NCBI RefSeq assembly: GCF_025698545.1
Contig: NC_068569.1
Span: 27,900,001-27,964,000 of the forward strand
DNA length: 64,000 bases
Direction of reading: 5' to 3'
Source: Gossypium raimondii
Taxonomy: Eukaryota > Streptophyta > Magnoliopsida > Malvales > Malvaceae
The translations under genes and the position numbers were made by a program. Every line of letters begins with the position of its first letter. Position 1 is the stretch's first letter. Under the pieces are notes generated by a model. That model ran no database searches, was not told the DNA's origin, and saw nothing but the letters and a program-made list of their open reading frames with translations. Below are positions 60,296 to 64,000 of the stretch, in pieces.

Positions 60296-62539
60296 TTAAA
60301 AGCATGCAGGTGCATTGAAATCTCTTATGGTTACAAATGCGATTGAATGAGCAGCGATGTTAATGCGTTTCAAACCATCAACAAGCTTCGGCTTCAACTC
60401 TAGTATCTCCATCGAGTCTAAAAGTTCTAATGGTGTTCCGTTCAATAATACGACACTGCTTAGGATGTTTCCATCTTTTGGAGTCAAATGATACTCTTCT
60501 CGTTCTTTATGTCCTTTAAATTCAAAATTTGGACTCCCACCATTTAAATTTAGATCATGGAAAAGATCGATTTCAAAAGAGGTATTTTTCGATAAGTTGA
60601 TGAAAACGAAAGAAACCCCAGGCTGCAACCAAACAAAAATTTAATAAATGAAAAATTAAATTAAAATTAATTGAGACAACCAAAATAATAAAAATTACCT
60701 CCTTTTTGGAACAATGAGAGTATACACGTAAATATGGAGAACCCTTATGCGTGACTGAAAGAACTTTACTCCCCATAACTTTATGCCACAAAAGCGCACT
60801 GCAAAGGATATTTTAACAAATAAAATTAAAGCAAATGAAATTAACAACAAATACTGTGAAAAATATATGAAAGATACCCGTAATAATCCGGATTAGGAAC
60901 AAATGTGGTAGTATTAAGAAGAGCATAATTGCCCCCGATCAAAGCCTGTCTACAATAAACTTTGTGGTTATAAACTGATGTCATTCCCAATTGGTCCAAG
61001 TACCTGATGGAGTCATAAGTTAATCATCAGATTTTAATAGGCCCTTGAAAACAATCAACAAATAAAAGATTTAAAAAACACTTACCAAAAGCCAAAAGCA
61101 AATGTATACGACACTAATTGGCCACCACTGTTATAAGCTCCACCCGATTCACTAACCCATGCACCAGACCATGGTGCAAATTTGTCAATAGCATTTGAAA
61201 CATCTTTAAATGTTTGAGCAATTTGAGTCAAGAAAAATGGATCTTGGACACGACGAACCACATCTGGGTTATTACCTGTATTAATCATCAATAAAATTAA
61301 ACAAATCATGGCAACACAAATTAATAAAAAATATATATTTTAATTGATAATTAGATAGATACCAGGTCCAAGATTATAAATATGATGTGTAACTCCATCA
61401 ATAACATCATGTCCTGAAGCATCCAAAAAAGTATCGAACCATTTCTTGTCATAGAAACCTCCCGGGCCTAAAATCTTAGGTTGAGTTTTAGGATTTGGAT
61501 ACATCTCTTTTACAAGATTTTTAAGTGTTGCCATATCTTTTGCATATTGTTTAGCTCCAATCTTATTACTAACTCCTGATCCACACAATTCATTTCCTAA
61601 AAAGAAAAAAAGAAAAAAAATATTTTATATCCTTTTGTCAATCGTATATAAACTAACTTGAAAATGTATAAAATAAAATATTAATATTAATCAAATACCT
61701 AATTCATAAGAGTCAATTTTATATCCTTTTGAAATTGTATAATTCATGAGATCTCGAGCATTATGTGAATACCAATCACCAACCCAAAGAGTCTTTTCAG
61801 TTTCAGACTCTTTTCTTCCAATAAGAGCATTTAAACCAAATGTAACTTTGGCTCTGCAACATAAAAATAACATTAATAGCTCATATCATAATTATTATTT
61901 AAAAACAACATAGATGTCGTAAACTTATACCTAGTTTGATTGAAAAACTTATTGAGTTCATCCCATCTCTTCATGTCAAGACATCCAATGGAGAAACCAA
62001 ATAAGAAGCCCTTATCTTGTTTTTGGAATGGTTGGCAATTCTCAATATTGTTTCGAACGTTGTACACCACTTGATCTTGCAAAGAACCTCCAACTCTAAT
62101 TCTCAAAGGATGAAATGCTGAAACCATAATTTATTCACCAACATTAATTAGCATATTAGAAGCTACTCATATTAGTAAAAAAGAATAACTCCAATACTCA
62201 CCTTTTACAGCCTTTTCAAGAATCTTGTTCTTCAAATCCCACAAATGGAATATATAATAGAAATTAATAAAAATCTAAGTAAATAAATCGTCTTTAATCA
62301 ATGTATACTCAAAATATAAAATAAAATTACCAAATTAAAAAGTCCAGCTTGACCCCACGGGCATTGATCGTAATCACATTTGTTTGTAGGCCACAATCAA
62401 GGGTAACACAAATAAAATCTTCATCAGTTTGAGCAATGGAAGTTGCTCCTACAACCACAACTTCAACTTTTTCAGCTTTTGAGACCAAAAGACATGACAA
62501 AAGCACAACAAAAAACATTATACTTCTGAAATTCATCAT
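60296..62539 (-). pseudogene. Heparanase-like (GH79) gene with frameshift, 9 exons
   Basis: The family is secreted plant GH79 beta-glucuronidase acting on arabinogalactan glycans. Exons are 62539-62331, 62238-62202, 62117-61931, 61853-61699, 61596-61363, 61275-61086, 61013-60888, 60798-60699 and 60622-60296. A signal peptide lies in the first ~23 residues. The acid/base Glu is in YELG|NELC (exon 4-5 junction), the nucleophile Glu is in WVSESGGAYN (exon 6), and HPLRIRVGGSLQDQ is in exon 3. Exon 1 lacks one base at about 62394, in the stretch that normally encodes two Trp, so the frame shifts. The exon 2 acceptor is GG instead of AG. A usable AG nine bases downstream would keep phase. From exon 3 on no stop is seen. 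It is either a recent pseudogene or a sequence error. Confidence 0.85.
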
Positions 62540-62884
62540 TGGAAATAACAAACAAAACTAGAATAAATTGGAATGATAAAAAATAATGTTGAATCAATTG
62601 GCTATTTATAGATCAATAATACACTTAGGTTAGAGTTAAGATTAAATTGAAACAATTAAAAGATTCTCGAAAGCAATTCTGATTAAGATGAAAGTAGTTT
62701 GATTAAGCTTTTTAGTTGGGTTTGTGTTTTATTTTAATTAAAACTGTCCAAATAGGATAGAGTTTGAGTTGGATTTTATAGATGAGAAAAAGTTAAAATT
62801 GATTAGGGAAAATAAACCCACGTCGGCATGTTAAAATCCTTGCCTGGATTCTTTTGCCTTTTTTTTATTCTGTCCAGAAAAGAA

Positions 62885-62985
62885 CATTTCCACCATTCCC
62901 AATCTACCAGCCAACATCATTCCAAACACCATTGGCTTCCATTCATGCTAACAGGACAACCTTCTCCAAAATTATACTTATTCTT
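62885..62985 (-). repeat. Second copy of LINE remnant end
   Basis: It repeats 'ccattcccaat...accattggcttc...ccaaaattatactta' of 59560-59690 in the same orientation, with about 40 bases missing. Confidence 0.65.
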
Positions 62986-63051
62986 CATAACCTCAACTGT
63001 CGCAACCCCAATCCACCATAGTGTTTCGGCTTGCAGCAGTCAATCCATATA

Positions 63052-63547
63052 TTAATTAATAATTTCCAACAAAGTGATCCAAAGTATTTAGGGTAAATTT
63101 CACCAATCACCCTAAACTTTAGTTTAAATAATGTTTCTGTCACTCAACTTTCACATCTTACAAAGCTATCACCAATGTTATCAGGTTGTTATAAAATGTC
63201 TATCCAACCATTAAGTATCATTAATGGACTTGACGTGGCACATCAATTTTGTTAAATAGTGGCATATTTGACATGAAAGTTGAGTGACCTAAACATTATT
63301 TTAATCAAAATTTAAGGACAGTTGGTGTACTTGGTAAAAACGGATGTGCCATGTCGGATAAACGTTAGTCCATTAATGGCAATTAACGGTTGGGTAACCA
63401 TTTTATAACAACCCGATAACATTAGTGATAGTTTTGTAAGATGTGATATGTGGGTGACTGAAATGTTATTCAAATCAAAGTTCAAGGATGGTCAGTGTAA
63501 TTTACCCTATATAATTTTGATCACTTTGTTGCGAATTATTAGTTAAT
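63052..63547. repeat. Long palindromic MITE-like element with internal copy of its end
   Basis: The arms of about 200 bases pair with modest mismatch (left gtgatccaaagtatttaggg, right inverse near 63510-63535). The centre (about 63280-63345) carries another inverted copy of the terminal ~65 bases. The order is end, arm, inverted end, inverted arm, inverted end. No ORF. Confidence 0.75.
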
Positions 63548-63951
63548 TCAAGTATATTTTAAATATTAACTTTTTTCTTTGTTTTAGTTCTTGTTTTTTA
63601 GTAATATTATTTTCACAACTATAATATTATGAATTGTTGCAAAATTTTGTATAAAAATTTAAACAAATAAATAAAATGTATTTAAGTTAATAGATACATC
63701 AACTAGTACATCACATAGAAATAAGAACTAGTTTGCATCTATATCTTTTATCTTATTATCTTTACAAAATTAAAATGCTTAACTAAGCAGATATCACAAG
63801 TTAGTCACCACCGATTCAGTTAGAGAATGATTAAAATATCGTTTTATGTTTAATTAAGTTTATATCACAAGTCAATTGAACATTAATTCAGTTAAAAATT
63901 ATTAAAATTTTTATTCTATTTAAAAACAATAAATAATATTATGAGTGGAAC

Positions 63952-63956
<5 letters not shown>
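63548..63956. other. AT-rich spacer, no gene seen
   Basis: No coding or structural signal was recognised. Confidence 0.5.

Positions 63957-64000
<44 letters not shown>
63957..64000. repeat. (TA)n microsatellite at window end
   Basis: Pure alternating TA runs to the last base, so its true length is unknown. Confidence 0.95.

Overview
The window is nuclear DNA of a flowering plant, almost certainly a eudicot. Genes are AT-rich, carry many short GT-AG introns, and are separated by nested transposons. The gene families are chloroplast limit dextrinase, LRK10L receptor kinases, CSLA mannan synthase and plant heparanase-like proteins. Several dispersed repeats look like those of cotton (Gossypium, Malvaceae). 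That genus call is an inference from remembered repeat style, not from a search.

Layout. 1-7.2 kb, + strand: the last 12 exons of a pullulanase/limit dextrinase gene (PU1), which starts left of the window. 7.6-10.2 kb: small DNA transposons, including a hAT-type element with a perfect 8-bp target duplication and a Tourist-like element. 10.4-13.7 kb, +: an LRK10L-type receptor kinase gene with a 610-bp MITE in its first intron. 15.7-21.3 kb, -: a complete but decayed Ty3/gypsy chromovirus-like retrotransposon. 21.4-26.4 kb: LTR-derived DNA split by a chimeric 2.6-kb block. 27.5-30.2 kb, -: a second LRK10L gene, an inverted copy of the first. 31.6-35.1 kb: a Mutator-like element with ~130-bp inverted ends and a 9-bp target duplication, carrying a decayed plant-mobile-domain gene. 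35.5-36.1 kb: an inverted-repeat element enclosing what reads as an epoxide hydrolase exon fragment. 36.5-38.3 kb: hAT-like repeats. 39.0-47.4 kb: a second copy of the chimeric block, split by a complete decayed Ty1/copia element (40.5-45.5 kb) and ending in a LINE remnant. 48.8-51.8 kb, -: an intact eight-exon CSLA gene. 51.8-56.5 kb: no gene seen. 56.5-58.6 kb, -: an intact four-exon SSU72 phosphatase gene. 60.3-62.5 kb, -: a nine-exon heparanase-like (GH79) gene with a 1-base frameshift and a damaged splice acceptor. 63.05-63.55 kb: a long palindromic repeat. The window ends in a TA microsatellite.

The host genes form no pathway cluster. PU1 debranches starch in plastids, CSLA makes mannan or glucomannan backbones in the Golgi, SSU72 acts on the RNA polymerase II tail, the heparanase-like protein would act on cell-wall arabinogalactan glycans, and the two LRK10L genes encode cell-surface receptors. 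The strongest local story is the inverted LRK10L pair: the kinase halves are nearly identical while the middle of the ectodomain has diverged. The second is the repeated pattern of gene fragments carried inside transposons.

Exon limits were read by hand from GT/AG signals and reading frame. Repeat limits given as approximate come from visual comparison only.
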